Origin: Snodgrassella alvi
GTDB lineage: Bacteria > Pseudomonadota > Gammaproteobacteria > Burkholderiales > Neisseriaceae
Assembly: GCF_002777825.1 (NCBI RefSeq)
Contig: NZ_MEIR01000002.1
Coordinates: forward strand, 1 to 55,852
Direction of reading: 5' to 3'
Length of the DNA stretch: 55,852 nt
Within the stretch, counting starts at the first letter, position 1, and the number at the start of each line of letters is the position of its first letter. Positions 45,830 through 55,593 of the stretch are shown piece after piece. A program made the position numbers and the translations under genes. Below the pieces are notes generated by a model. The model worked only from the letters and a program-made list of their open reading frames with translations, did no database searches and was not told the DNA's origin.

Positions 45830-47173
45830 TTAATCCGCCAAACCCGCCACAATCGCATCAGCAATTTTTTCAGCTGCCTGCCGCGCAACTTCAGTTTGGC
45901 GTGCTTCCACCATCACCCGCACCACTGGTTCTGTTCCTGATGGGCGAAGTACCACGCGCCCATTTTCTCCCAGCTGTGCCGTCACCTCATCAGCTACCGG
46001 CATGGCAATACTCTGCCAGTCCTGATCCGGCTCAATGTGGACATTAATCATGGTTTGCGGAAAAGGCTGCCAGTCAGTAAGTATACTGGCCAAATCCTGC
46101 TGTAAATCCTGCAAGGCTGCAAAGACCTGTAAAGCTGCGATAATCCCATCACCAGTATTATGTTTATCCAGACAAACAATATGGCCAGAGGCCTCACCTC
46201 CCAGCGACCAACGGTGCTGATGCAACTGTTCCAACACGTAACGATCACCTACTTTGGCGCGGACAAAATCAATGTCCTGCTGTTTAAATGCCTGTTCCAT
46301 CGCCAGATTGGTCATAACCGTGCCAACCACACCGCCATGCAGACAACCAGATGCAGCACGTGCCCTGGCAATAACATAAATCAGCGCATCACCATCATAA
46401 ACCTTGCCAACCTTATCTACCATCATCAGCCGATCACCATCACCATCAAGTGCAATACCGTAATCTGCTTCATTCTGTAATACCGCAGCCTGCAACGATT
46501 TAGTATAAGTTGCGCCAATTTTCTGATTGATATTATAACCATTAGGTTTATCGCCAATGCATACCACATCAGCACCCAATTCATGGAAAACTTTAGGAGC
46601 TACATCATAAGCTGCGCCATTAGCGGTATCTACCACCAGTTTCAAACCACGCAAATTCAAATGGCTGGGAAAAGTAGATTTGCAAAATTCAATATAGCGG
46701 TCAACAGCACCATTAATACGCCGAGCACGGCCAAGCTGGCTGGATGGCACAGTCTGCACCGGTTTTTCCAGTTCTGCTTCAATTTCCAGCTCCAGATGGT
46801 CACTCAGCTTCACCCCACCCTCAGCAAAAAACTTAATCCCATTATCGTGATATGCATTATGTGAAGCAGAAATCATCACCCCACAATCCAGACGCAGCGC
46901 ACGGGTTAAATACGCCACCCCCGGCGTAGGCAACGGCCCAGTAAGCAGCACATTCACACCTGCCGCAGTAAAACCGGCCTCCATCGCCGCTTCCAGCATA
47001 TAGCCAGAAATACGCGTATCCTTACCAATCAGCACAGTAGGCTGATGATCAGTTCTATGCTGCACTAAGACATGACCGGCGGCATAAGCCAATTTCAGTA
47101 CAAATTCAGGCGTAATCGGAAACTTGCCTACCTCACCACGTATCCCGTCAGTACCGAAATATTTCTTTGCCAT
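45830..47173 (-). CDS. glmM: Phosphoglucosamine mutase
   Basis: GlmM converts glucosamine-6-phosphate to glucosamine-1-phosphate for peptidoglycan and LPS. The 447-residue protein has [11 protein letters not shown] at the N-terminus, the active-site phosphoserine in [13 protein letters not shown] (Ser near 102), the metal loop [11 protein letters not shown] and the sugar loop GEASGH. The ATG at 47173 has GGAG seven bases upstream; the frame opens earlier at 47185. It lies between folP and the DedA gene. Confidence 0.97.
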   Translation of the reverse strand: MAKKYFGTDGIRGEVGKFPITPEFVLKLAYAAGHVLVQHRTDHQPTVLIGKDTRISGYMLEAAMEAGFTAAGVNVLLTGPLPTPGVAYLTRALRLDCGVMISASHNAYHDNGIKFFAEGGVKLSDHLELEIEAELEKPVQTVPSSQLGRARRINGAVDRYIEFCKSTFPSHLNLRGLKLVVDTANGAAYDVAPKVFHELGADVVCIGDKPNGYNINQKIGATYTKSLQAAVLQNEADYGIALDGDGDRLMMVDKVGKVYDGDALIYVIARARAASGCLHGGVVGTVMTNLAMEQAFKQQDIDFVRAKVGDRYVLEQLHQHRWSLGGEASGHIVCLDKHNTGDGIIAALQVFAALQDLQQDLASILTDWQPFPQTMINVHIEPDQDWQSIAMPVADEVTAQLGENGRVVLRPSGTEPVVRVMVEARQTEVARQAAEKIADAIVAGLAD

Positions 47174-47434
47174 TACCAGCTCCAAGCATTTAAAACAAGA
47201 CTGTTATTGTAGAACAGGCATAGCCGTTCAGTCAGTAAATAAAATGATATTTAAGAATTCATTCAACTAATATCAACCAATACGCATACCATTTCCAGCT
47301 AAAGCATAAACCGAAACACTTAATCACATACCTATCGCCAATACATATCTTATTGCCACCTTTATCTATTATCCGAATACCGACACAATGACAAAATCAT
47401 AACAGCAACTAATACAGAGAAAGTCAATATTCTT

Positions 47435-48298
47435 TCACGACACACGAACACCCAAAGCAGTCCACACCTGCAAACCTTGCCGGGTTTCACGCACATCATG
47501 CACCCGTACAATCGCAGCCCCGCGTGCCACTGCTGCCACTGCCGCCACAACACTACCAGCAACCCGCTGCTGCGGATCTGTTTCAGCCGTGAGCAAACCA
47601 ATCATCGTTTTACGCGACACACCAATCAGCGCCGGACAGCCCGCAAGCGCCTGCCATGCTGCAAAATCCTGCATCAAAGCAATATTATGCTCCAGGGTTT
47701 TACCAAAACCAAAACCAGGGTCTACCGTCAGGCGTCTGCGGGGAATACCAGCCTGCTCACATACCCGCACCCGCTGCTGCAAATACCGACCAACCTCTAG
47801 CACCACATCCTCATAGACAGGATTATGCTGCATATTCTCCGGCAGCCCCTGCATATGCATCAAACACACCCCCACATCCTGCTGCTGCGCCAGCAATGCC
47901 ACTGAATCAGCATCTTCCAGTGCCTGAATATCATTAATCCCGTCCGCGAGCTGCTGTTCGAGTAACTGACGCATCACCCATGCACGCCGCGTATCCACCG
48001 TTAACGGCACATTCCAAGTGATCAATTCACGCAATACCGGTTCAATCCGTGCCCACTCCTCTTGCGGCGACACAAAAGCCGAGCCTGGACGTGAACTTTC
48101 CCCGCCAATATCCAGAATATCAGCCCCATCTTTCAGCAACTGCTCAGCATGATTTAACGCCACCGTCAACGAAGTATTATAACGACCACCATCAGAAAAC
48201 GAATCCGGCGTTAAATTGACAATCCCCATAATTTTCGGCTGAGCCAGATCAACCTGAAACCGGCCACACTGCCAGTAGGTTTGCATTGAACTATCCAT
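47435..48298 (-). CDS. folP: Dihydropteroate synthase
   Basis: FolP condenses pABA with hydroxymethyl-dihydropterin pyrophosphate; sulfonamides target it. The 287-residue protein has [45 protein letters not shown] and the C-terminal [15 protein letters not shown]. The ATG at 48298 is chosen; the codon at 48304 is TTG. There is no strong RBS. It is followed by glmM after 261 bases and preceded by 949 bases without a gene, unlike the tight ftsH-folP junction of E. coli. Confidence 0.96.
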   Translation of the reverse strand: MDSSMQTYWQCGRFQVDLAQPKIMGIVNLTPDSFSDGGRYNTSLTVALNHAEQLLKDGADILDIGGESSRPGSAFVSPQEEWARIEPVLRELITWNVPLTVDTRRAWVMRQLLEQQLADGINDIQALEDADSVALLAQQQDVGVCLMHMQGLPENMQHNPVYEDVVLEVGRYLQQRVRVCEQAGIPRRRLTVDPGFGFGKTLEHNIALMQDFAAWQALAGCPALIGVSRKTMIGLLTAETDPQQRVAGSVVAAVAAVARGAAIVRVHDVRETRQGLQVWTALGVRVS

Positions 48299-49204
48299 AA
48301 TCAATCATTATCTTTCAATAATAGCCAATACAGCTGCATTTACCTGTACTCACTGCTGATAGTCGTGACATCAGCTGCAAAGTACCTCAAACCAGCTTGT
48401 GGCATTTCTCAATATCAAATCCATTATCAGTTAAACAAATACATAATCTTCACTAACCATACCTAGCCAAATATCACATAGCGCCAATTGCATCAGCGTG
48501 GCAATCATTTAGAAAACCCCCAAAGTCATATATACAAACCCAAACACCAGCTCTATGCTTTGACATAGCAAGTAACATTCGCCTGACATCAAAGATTCTC
48601 CGTCCTTTACTTCATACCAACCAGAAATCTACCAATACAAAAACAACATAGTATCAGAATAATCCTGCAACAATATTGATTTAAACTATTATTATCTAAT
48701 AGCCACTGCCTTTGCCAACGCTATTATTTACTTGCAAATTGCTTGTGCAAACACCGCGGATACAAGATCAAAAAGAAATCATGGCCTGAGTGTAATAATC
48801 GCCCAGACATCATACCTAATATCAGAAACAATATTAAATTTACAGATTCATATACTTATATCAATATTTTATATCAAGCCAATATACATAGCGCGATCTC
48901 AAAAAAATCATCACCATCAATAAAAGATTAATTGAAGTATAAATATAAAATAGGCCAATATTATTTATTGTTAACCAGTACCAGAATTTATTATCCAAGT
49001 GGTTTTATCCAGACTGCTAACAATCATATTGCTTTAGCATTCCCTATTACTAGCTGATTCGAAATTATCATCTTTCAGCCAGTCCGGTTATCAATGCTTA
49101 TTTAACTGCTTTAGTCATTTCGCTATACGTATATGCAGATTATAGAATGTCATATATTAACCAAACCATCACAACCACATGCCCATTATCATAAAAAAAT
49201 GGGT
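48299..49204. other. Gene-free interval between ftsH and folP
   Basis: About 900 A/T-rich bases interrupt an otherwise conserved gene order. Short open frames (for example 48732-48923) have no ribosome site and no coding character. No repeats or RNA genes are recognised. It must contain the folP promoter. Confidence 0.5.
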
Positions 49205-49232
49205 ATAAAAAACGGCAGCTATAGCTGCCGTT
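49205..49232 (-). terminator. Intrinsic terminator of ftsH
   Basis: AACGGCAGCT (49211-49220) and AGCTGCCGTT (49223-49232) form a perfect 10-bp stem; on the minus strand it is followed by TTTTTTATACCC. It lies 16 bases after the ftsH stop. Confidence 0.92.
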
Positions 49233-49247
49233 AAAAACTCAATTACA

Positions 49248-51218
49248 TTATTGCTGTGATTTCTGCTCTGTTTCTGACGCTTTAGCTTCAGCATCACTTA
49301 CAGCTTCTGCCTCAGAATCAGTTGCAGCAGCTTCTTCAGCAACAGGTTGTTCAGCGTAAGCATCCTTAACCACATTTTCACTGAAATCTTTCGGCGGACT
49401 AGGCTCTTTGCCAGCCATGATTTCCAGCACCTGATCACGGTCAATGGTTTCCCACTCAATCAAGGCTTTGGCCATGGCGTGCATCTTATCCCGATTTTCA
49501 TCCAGAATTTTGTAAGCAACAGCATATTGCTCATCAAGGATACGACGCACTTCAGCATCCACTTCCTGCATGGTTTTTTCAGAAATATTTTTCGACTGGG
49601 TTACTGAGCGTCCAAGAAATACTTCATTCTCATTTTCGCCATACACCATCGGCCCCATCTTCTTAGACATACCATAACGGGTCACCATATCACGCGCAAG
49701 CTGAGTAGCGCGCTCAAAATCATTTGATGCACCAGTAGATACTCTACCGATAAACATCTGCTCAGCAATACGACCACCAAACATAATCGAAATCTGATTA
49801 AGCATCTGGTCTTCATACATACTAATGCGATCACGCTCAGGCAACTGCCAAGTCAGCCCCAGCGCTCGGCCACGCGGCATAATCGTTACTTTATGCACAG
49901 GGTCAGTAAAGTCCAGCGTCTCAGCAACAACCGCATGACCAGATTCATGGTAAGCAGTGGCTTTCTTTTCATCCTCATGCATCACCATAGAACGACGTTC
50001 CGGGCCCATATAAATTTTATCTTTGGCGTCTTCAAAGTCACTCATATCAACTTTGGTCTTGTTACGACGACCAGCAAACAGTGCAGCCTCATTCACCAGA
50101 TTAGCCAAATCGGCACCAGAGAAACCGGGAGTACCACGTGCCAGCACCGGCAAATCTACAGACTTATCCAAAGGCACTTTAGTTGCGTGTACTTTCAGAA
50201 TTTGTTCACGACCACGTATATCCGGTAAAGGCACGACTACCTGCCGGTCAAAGCGACCAGGACGCATCAGCGCCGGATCAAGCACATCTGGGCGGTTAGT
50301 GGCTGCAATCACAATCACTGTCGTATTGCTATCAAAACCATCCATTTCAACCAGCAGCTGATTCAGGGTTTGCTCACGTTCATCATTACCACCACCTAAG
50401 CCAGCACCACGCTGGCGGCCTACCGCATCAATTTCATCAATAAAAATAATACAGGGTGCATTCTTCTTCGCCTGCTCAAACATATCACGCACACGTGAAG
50501 CACCTACACCAACAAACATTTCCACAAAATCTGAACCGGAAATACTGAAAAACGGTACCTGCGCCTCGCCAGCAATAGCCTTGGCCAGCAGAGTTTTACC
50601 TGTGCCCGGACTGCCGCACATCAGAATACCACGAGGCATACGGCCACCCAGCGTCTGGTAACGCTGCGGAGCACGCAGATAATCCACCACTTCCTGTACT
50701 TCTTCCTTGGCTTCATCACAACCAGCCACATCGGCAAAAGTGATTTTATTAGCTTCCTTATCCAACAAACGGGCACGGCTTTTACCAAAAGAGAAAGCAC
50801 CGCCCTTACCGCCGCCACCCTGCATCGAGCGCATAAAATAAAAAAACACCCCAATCAGCAACAGCATCGGCAACATACTGTACAGCAGATTAGTTAAAAA
50901 GCTTGGCTTTTCCTCCGGAATCACATTAACCCGAACATTCTTCGTCAGCAGATTATTAATGAGATTATTTTCCAATGGTGTAGGAGCATTAGTGACAAAA
51001 GAAGATTTATCATTGCGCACACCTTTGAGCTGAAAGCCATTAACTACCGAACCTTCAATATTTACGCTAGCAATCTCACCCTTGTTAACCTGCTGAATAA
51101 ACTGAGAGTATTCAATTTGCTTTTTACTCTCTTTTTTCTCAGTTATGGCGTTGAATGCGGCCATTAAAATTAACGCCAGCACCAGCCAGCCAAAAAGATT
51201 CTTTACGGTATTCCGCAC
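49248..51218 (-). CDS. ftsH: ATP-dependent zinc metalloprotease FtsH
   Basis: FtsH is the essential inner-membrane protease that degrades LpxC, SecY and damaged membrane proteins. The 656-residue protein has two N-terminal membrane helices, the AAA module (Walker A GSPGTGKT near 200, Walker [13 protein letters not shown], pore motif MFVGVGAS) and the protease site [11 protein letters not shown]. The C-terminal 40 residues are acidic and Glu/Ala/Ser-rich. Translation starts at GTG 51218 with AGGAG nine bases upstream; no ATG lies in frame upstream before a stop. Confidence 0.97.
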   Translation of the reverse strand: MRNTVKNLFGWLVLALILMAAFNAITEKKESKKQIEYSQFIQQVNKGEIASVNIEGSVVNGFQLKGVRNDKSSFVTNAPTPLENNLINNLLTKNVRVNVIPEEKPSFLTNLLYSMLPMLLLIGVFFYFMRSMQGGGGKGGAFSFGKSRARLLDKEANKITFADVAGCDEAKEEVQEVVDYLRAPQRYQTLGGRMPRGILMCGSPGTGKTLLAKAIAGEAQVPFFSISGSDFVEMFVGVGASRVRDMFEQAKKNAPCIIFIDEIDAVGRQRGAGLGGGNDEREQTLNQLLVEMDGFDSNTTVIVIAATNRPDVLDPALMRPGRFDRQVVVPLPDIRGREQILKVHATKVPLDKSVDLPVLARGTPGFSGADLANLVNEAALFAGRRNKTKVDMSDFEDAKDKIYMGPERRSMVMHEDEKKATAYHESGHAVVAETLDFTDPVHKVTIMPRGRALGLTWQLPERDRISMYEDQMLNQISIMFGGRIAEQMFIGRVSTGASNDFERATQLARDMVTRYGMSKKMGPMVYGENENEVFLGRSVTQSKNISEKTMQEVDAEVRRILDEQYAVAYKILDENRDKMHAMAKALIEWETIDRDQVLEIMAGKEPSPPKDFSENVVKDAYAEQPVAEEAAATDSEAEAVSDAEAKASETEQKSQQ

Positions 51219-51304
51219 TGTCAGAAACTCCTAAGGAGGTTAATTAATTGTTGTTCAGAATAGTTAGCATAGCCAGCATCACCAAAGAACATTGGCCATC
51301 AAAA

Positions 51305-51925
51305 CTATTTTTTACCGCGACCAAGCAGATAAATTTCACTGGAACGGTCTCGGGAAGCTTTTGGTTTGCGAATCAATACCTGTGCAAAGCTATCCTTCAT
51401 TAACTGCTGAAACTCTTGCAGACCACTACCCTGAAACACCTTCACTAGAAAGTCACCACCCTGTTTCAGATGTGCCTGCGCAAATTCCAGCCCCAACTCT
51501 GCCAGATATAAACTGCGCGCCTGATCGGTAATGTTATTGCCTGACATATTGGGTGCCATATCACAAATTACAAGATCTAACTCACAGCCATCCAGTAAAG
51601 TTTCAAACTGCACCAAGACTTCATTCTCGCGAAAATCACCCTGAATAAAGCGCACACCTGGCACTGGTTCCATTGGCAAAATATCCAGCGCGAACACCTG
51701 CCCCTGCTTACCGGTCAGTTTAGCAGCAACCTGCGACCAGCTTCCGGGCGCACTGCCAAGGTCTGCCACCACCGCACCCGGCCGTATCAGATGATCCTTA
51801 TCATTGATTTCCAGCAGCTTGTAGGCTGCACGGGCACGATAGCCTTCTTTCTGAGCCAGATGAACATAATGATCGTTAACATGCTCATTGAGCCATGCGC
51901 TGGAAGATTTAGAACGAACACCCAT
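51305..51925 (-). CDS. rlmE: 23S rRNA (uridine-2'-O-)-methyltransferase
   Basis: RlmE (FtsJ) methylates U2552 in the A-loop of 23S rRNA. The 206-residue protein has the SAM loop VADLGSAPGSWSQVAAKL, the catalytic Lys/Asp/Lys/Glu tetrad region (RARAAYKLLEI, VICDMAPN, FLVKVFQGSG) and the usual N-terminus MGVRSKSS. The ATG at 51925 is chosen for this reason, though the frame is open to 51952. It is followed by ftsH after 86 bases, the classic order. Confidence 0.96.
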   Translation of the reverse strand: MGVRSKSSSAWLNEHVNDHYVHLAQKEGYRARAAYKLLEINDKDHLIRPGAVVADLGSAPGSWSQVAAKLTGKQGQVFALDILPMEPVPGVRFIQGDFRENEVLVQFETLLDGCELDLVICDMAPNMSGNNITDQARSLYLAELGLEFAQAHLKQGGDFLVKVFQGSGLQEFQQLMKDSFAQVLIRKPKASRDRSSEIYLLGRGKK

Positions 51926-52267
51926 GATGCAATTTCTTGAAAAAACCTTCACATTGTATCGTGAAATCGAAGCGGAATACAGAGTATACCAGTAGCAAAG
52001 CTGATAAATTTAACAGCCTAAAACAGCAGCAGATTACCTTAACCTGCCACCAAAACAGTCTGAATTCGCCGCTTCTACCTCAAACCTGAATCTATCTTCT
52101 TTGCATCATACTGCCAGCAGCGCTTTAAGCAAAAATACTGATTGACAAAATAAAAGCATGAATAATCTACTCAGCATACAGAATTGATTCAGCCGTTAAT
52201 ACTCAGCACTACAGCTCAACCAGATTTGATTTCTCCAAATCAGATAACGGATGAAACACTTCAACAA
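51926..52267. other. Interval upstream of rlmE
   Basis: About 340 bases between the hypothetical gene and rlmE. No gene is recognised. The rlmE-ftsH promoter is expected here. Confidence 0.45.
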
Positions 52268-52747
52268 CTACACCACAACAAAAGCCGCAGCGGCAGAAGC
52301 TGGCATATAATCAAAAGCATATATTCTAGTGGTTAAAGGCATAATCGAATCATGAGTTGCCACATAGGTTGCCCATGTAGTGCGCTCATCATCTTTAGAA
52401 ACTGTCTGGATTAACTGCTGCTGTGGCTGCTGCTTAATCACCTGATAACTAAAAGAACTATATTCATCATACTTCTTATGCCCATTGGGTACAGGAGCCA
52501 GATAGGAGGTATTTTCAGGCCTGACATCCCTATCTGCCGTATAACTGATGTCTTCAAAAGAACCATCAGCTTGAAACACCGCCACCTCAAAAGGGAACAT
52601 AGATTCTTTTCTCATACTATCCCGGGCTTCGATATAGGAAAGAATCTGTATAAACAATCCCATTAACCAGTACCAAGCAAACAGTCTGAAAAAAATGGTG
52701 TCCAGCACCCACAATGTACCACTGTATATACGCTGAAAATTCATCAT
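52268..52747 (-). CDS. Hypothetical membrane-anchored protein
   Basis: I do not recognise this 159-residue protein. It has one hydrophobic N-terminal segment (about 8-36, LWVLDTIFFRLFAWYWLMG) that could be a membrane anchor or uncleaved signal, then a mainly polar periplasmic-type part of about 120 residues with an Ala/Val-rich end (PASAAAAFVVV). There are two adjacent ATGs (52747, 52744) and no good ribosome site. It is inserted between rlmE and yhbY compared with E. coli. Confidence 0.55.
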   Translation of the reverse strand: MMNFQRIYSGTLWVLDTIFFRLFAWYWLMGLFIQILSYIEARDSMRKESMFPFEVAVFQADGSFEDISYTADRDVRPENTSYLAPVPNGHKKYDEYSSFSYQVIKQQPQQQLIQTVSKDDERTTWATYVATHDSIMPLTTRIYAFDYMPASAAAAFVVV

Positions 52748-53134
52748 TATTAATTTCAAACAGCATCAATCAAGGTTTAAAATATTCGAAACAGAAACAG
52801 TTAATAGCCCATACATGGCAATCAGCCTGAAGCAACTTCAATAATTTAAACATATATTATCAAAAACAGATAAAATCAACACATATTTTAAACAACTATT
52901 CAGTTATACCCAACAGACAACTTCTGTTTACCAGTTGATCACATATACTCACCACCTGATTTTATAAATATAGCATATGCTAGCGGAGTCAATTAACCAG
53001 CCATACACAAACATTATACGTATTACATAAAATCAGATTGATATTAACTATAAAAATTTGGCTGCCTCATTTAAAATAGCTCAATCTGAATTCAACCAGC
53101 GTATCCGTCAACCGGATAAGCAGGTTTTAGCAAT
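52748..53134. other. Divergent intergenic region before yhbY
   Basis: About 390 A/T-rich bases. No gene, RNA or terminator is recognised; it should hold promoters for both flanking genes. Confidence 0.45.
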
Positions 53135-53437
53135 ATGGAAACCAAAATGGCAACTGATAAACTAAACAGTAAAGATAAAATAGCATTAAAAGCACGCGCA
53201 CATCAACTGCATGCGGTCGTATTAATTGGACAGCATGGACTAACAGCCGAAGTAATCGCCGAAACCAACCGCAATCTCGATGCGCATGAGCTGATTAAAG
53301 TACAGGTTGCCGGTGACGAACGTGCACAACGTATTGCCATTGCTGAAGCATTGTGCGCAGCTACAGGCGCCGAGCTGATACAGCACATTGGCAAACAACT
53401 GGTGTTATACCGTCAAAAAGCTGAAACAGCTGAATAA
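53135..53437 (+). CDS. yhbY: YhbY-family (CRM domain) RNA-binding protein
   Basis: YhbY binds pre-50S ribosomal particles. The 100-residue protein is a single CRM domain: KARAHQLHAVVLIGQHGLTA (with the GQHGLT-type loop of the family, usually G-x-x-G), then HELIKVQVAGDERAQRIAIA. The ATG at 53135 is preferred; a second ATG is at 53150. It is divergent from the minus-strand ftsH cluster and convergent with greA, with a terminator in between, as in E. coli. Confidence 0.92.
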   Translation: METKMATDKLNSKDKIALKARAHQLHAVVLIGQHGLTAEVIAETNRNLDAHELIKVQVAGDERAQRIAIAEALCAATGAELIQHIGKQLVLYRQKAETAE

Positions 53438-53439
53438 AC

Positions 53440-53475
53440 AAAAGCGATTCATTTCATGAATCGCTTAATTATTTT
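53440..53475. terminator. Terminator between yhbY and greA
   Basis: AAGCGATTCAT (53442-53452) and ATGAATCGCTT (53456-53466) form a perfect 11-bp stem with a 3-base loop. On the plus strand AATTATTTT follows. It is shared by the convergent yhbY and greA. Confidence 0.8.
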
Positions 53476-53527
53476 GCCTTTAGCGGTTTAGCTCAAGGCA
53501 ACAGACAACTGATTAAAAACCATCTAC

Positions 53528-54004
53528 TTAAATATAAAAAACTTCAAGAATTTCATATTCACGCACACCACTTGGTGCCTGAACTTCGGCCACGTCGCCT
53601 TCTTCCTTGCCAATCAACGCGCGTGCTATCGGAGAACCAACAAAAATTTTTGCCTGTTTAATATCAGCCTCATCTTCACCAACGATCTGATAACTAACCA
53701 CTTCTTCAGTTTCCAGATCCTGCATTTTCACTGTTGCCCCAAATACCACTTTACCATCAGCATTGGTTTCTTTCGGGTCAATAATGTGTGCCAGAGAAAG
53801 TTTATGCTCAATTTCAGCAATCCGGCCTTCAATAAAGCCCTGTTTTTCCTTAGCAGCTTCGTATTCTGCATTTTCCGACAGATCGCCATGTGAACGTGCC
53901 TCAGCAATAGCCTCAATCACAGCCGGACGAGCCACACTCTTGAGTTCTTGCAGTTCCTGCTTCAGCAAATCGGCACCATTTACGGTCAATGGAATTTTTT
54001 GCAT
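53528..54004 (-). CDS. greA: Transcription elongation factor GreA
   Basis: GreA rescues backtracked RNA polymerase by stimulating transcript cleavage. The 158-residue protein has the N-terminal coiled coil with the acidic tip ([20 protein letters not shown], where the tip is ENAEYE) and the C-terminal FKBP-like domain ([15 protein letters not shown]). Two adjacent ATGs are at 54007 and 54004 with GGAG five to eight bases upstream; MQKIPLTV is the family start. A terminator lies in its leader. Confidence 0.97.
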   Translation of the reverse strand: MQKIPLTVNGADLLKQELQELKSVARPAVIEAIAEARSHGDLSENAEYEAAKEKQGFIEGRIAEIEHKLSLAHIIDPKETNADGKVVFGATVKMQDLETEEVVSYQIVGEDEADIKQAKIFVGSPIARALIGKEEGDVAEVQAPSGVREYEILEVFYI

Positions 54005-54065
54005 CATATTTCTCCAAGATACCGAAGTCGAATGCTCCAACGGTATTTCGCATTAATAACAAAAA

Positions 54066-54092
54066 GCAAGCCGCCCGATTCTGGCGGCTTGC
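54066..54092 (-). terminator. Intrinsic terminator in the greA leader
   Basis: GCAAGCCGCC (54066-54075) and GGCGGCTTGC (54083-54092) form a perfect G/C-rich 10-bp stem, followed on the minus strand by TTTTTGTTATT. It lies about 60 bases upstream of greA with no gene to terminate upstream, so it may act as an attenuator. Confidence 0.8.
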
Positions 54093-54109
54093 GCTGTTCC
54101 ATAGGTGCT

Positions 54110-54137
54110 ATTTTAACAGACCAGTATAAAATAGCAA
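54110..54137 (-). promoter_or_regulatory. Probable greA promoter
   Basis: On the minus strand TTGCTA (54137-54132) and TAAAAT (54115-54110) are 16 bases apart. A transcript from here would begin about 10 bases before the leader terminator. Confidence 0.45.
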
Positions 54138-54240
54138 AGCTTATTTCGCAGGTATAGAAATAAGTTCTTAGCTCCTGCTTTAAGATTGGTTGATGCTTTT
54201 TTGCCATCATTCGATACATTTGCAGATTCCAGCACAACAT

Positions 54241-54541
54241 CGGTTCATTATTTGGTCTATGATTACATTATGCCAATAATATATCTAGCTCTCCTGTAAT
54301 GTATGCATAAGCTATACCTAACACCATAAATAGCTACATCATCCACTATTACCGCGCATAATATTAAAAAATATACAAACTGACACAGTAACACAAACAT
54401 TATTTACATGATAATAAAATTATACTGATTATTTATTATATGTTTACATGCTAATTATTTTGTTTACTCACATCCCAAAACAGCATAGCATCAAAAAACG
54501 CATACAATTTCGTATGATATTTAAAAGAAAGTAAGACAAAA
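54241..54541. other. AT-rich interval before the MFS pseudogene
   Basis: About 300 bases with no gene or structure recognised. It presumably once held the transporter promoter. Confidence 0.4.
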
Positions 54542-55593
54542 ATGGATAAAAAATAATTATCGTTGGTTTGTACTTGCAATTGGTGTTCTGGAACAAGCAA
54601 CATTTGCAATGGGTTTTGCTGGTATTCCCATCACTGGAATTTTAATGCGAGATGCTTACCATTTTTCATTATACGAGCTTGGTTTTGTTTTAGGTTTAAT
54701 GGGATTAGGAGTTGCAGCTTCCGAAATAATTTGGGGGATTCTGACAGACAAATTAGGTGATAAAAAAGTTCTGATTCTCGGCTTATGGTCATCAGCCATA
54801 GTATATGTCTTAATCGCCATATCACTTACGCCAGAGGCTTCGCTTGGCGGCGTTAAGTATTTCACTTGGGAGCGGCACTAGCAGTCACAGGAGCGCTCGA
54901 TGGCAGTATTAACTCATCATCTGGCAGAACATTGATGTCATGATTTGATGATAATGAGCATGGATTTGCCATGAGTGTTCGCCAGACTGCAATTCCGGTT
55001 GGCGGGGCAATTGGTACAGGGCTACTGCCTTGGCTGGCCTATTCATATGGTTTTGAACTAATGTTTATTGTGTTAGCCATCGCAGGTTTCAGCATGGGGC
55101 TTATAGTTGTATTGTTCATTAATACCAAACCCGCCGAATCAAAATATACATCTAAATCAATGCTTACTATTCCTTCACCACTGAAAAGTGTTGAAGTCTG
55201 GAAGATCGTTATGGCGGCTGGTTTTCTAACAGTACCTCAAATGGCCATACTTACATTTGGCAGCATTTACATGCGCGATATCCTACATATAGGTTTGGCA
55301 TCAATCTCCATTATTCTTATTGGTGTGCAGATTGGCGGCGGAATGCTCAGGATTTGGTCCGGTTACTATACAGACAAAAAAAGAATCGTATTTCCTTACT
55401 AAAATATTACGCCATACTTGCTGGAATTGCCTCTTTGCTGCTCTGTGTAATGGTGAATAATACATATATGGGTGTTGTATTTGTTGTACTAACTGGTTTA
55501 TTTGGTCATGCGTGGCATGGTATTGCTTATACCGAGGTGGCGGTGAAAGCAGGCATTGAACGGACAGGAACAGCCCTAGGTATGATGTACTAG
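54542..55593 (+). pseudogene. Broken major-facilitator-superfamily transporter
   Basis: The frame begins at ATG 54542 but breaks at once in an A-run (MDKK then stop; the continuation NYRWFVLAIGVLEQ is in another frame). Later lesions are a frameshift near 54870, a TGG-to-TGA stop in GRTLMS-stop-FDDNEHGF at about 54941, and a frameshift in GYYTDKK near 55380. The protein then ends at GTALGMMY, next to an IS. The visible protein has MFS features (ILTDKLGDKK, SVRQTAIPVGGAIGTG). About 350 residues are recoverable, so the last two or three helices are lost. Substrate unknown. Confidence 0.85.

Noticed and set aside
48732-48931. Two short overlapping frames in the ftsH-folP spacer
   Set aside because: Overlapping frames of about 62 residues with no ribosome site; composition matches random A/T-rich DNA.
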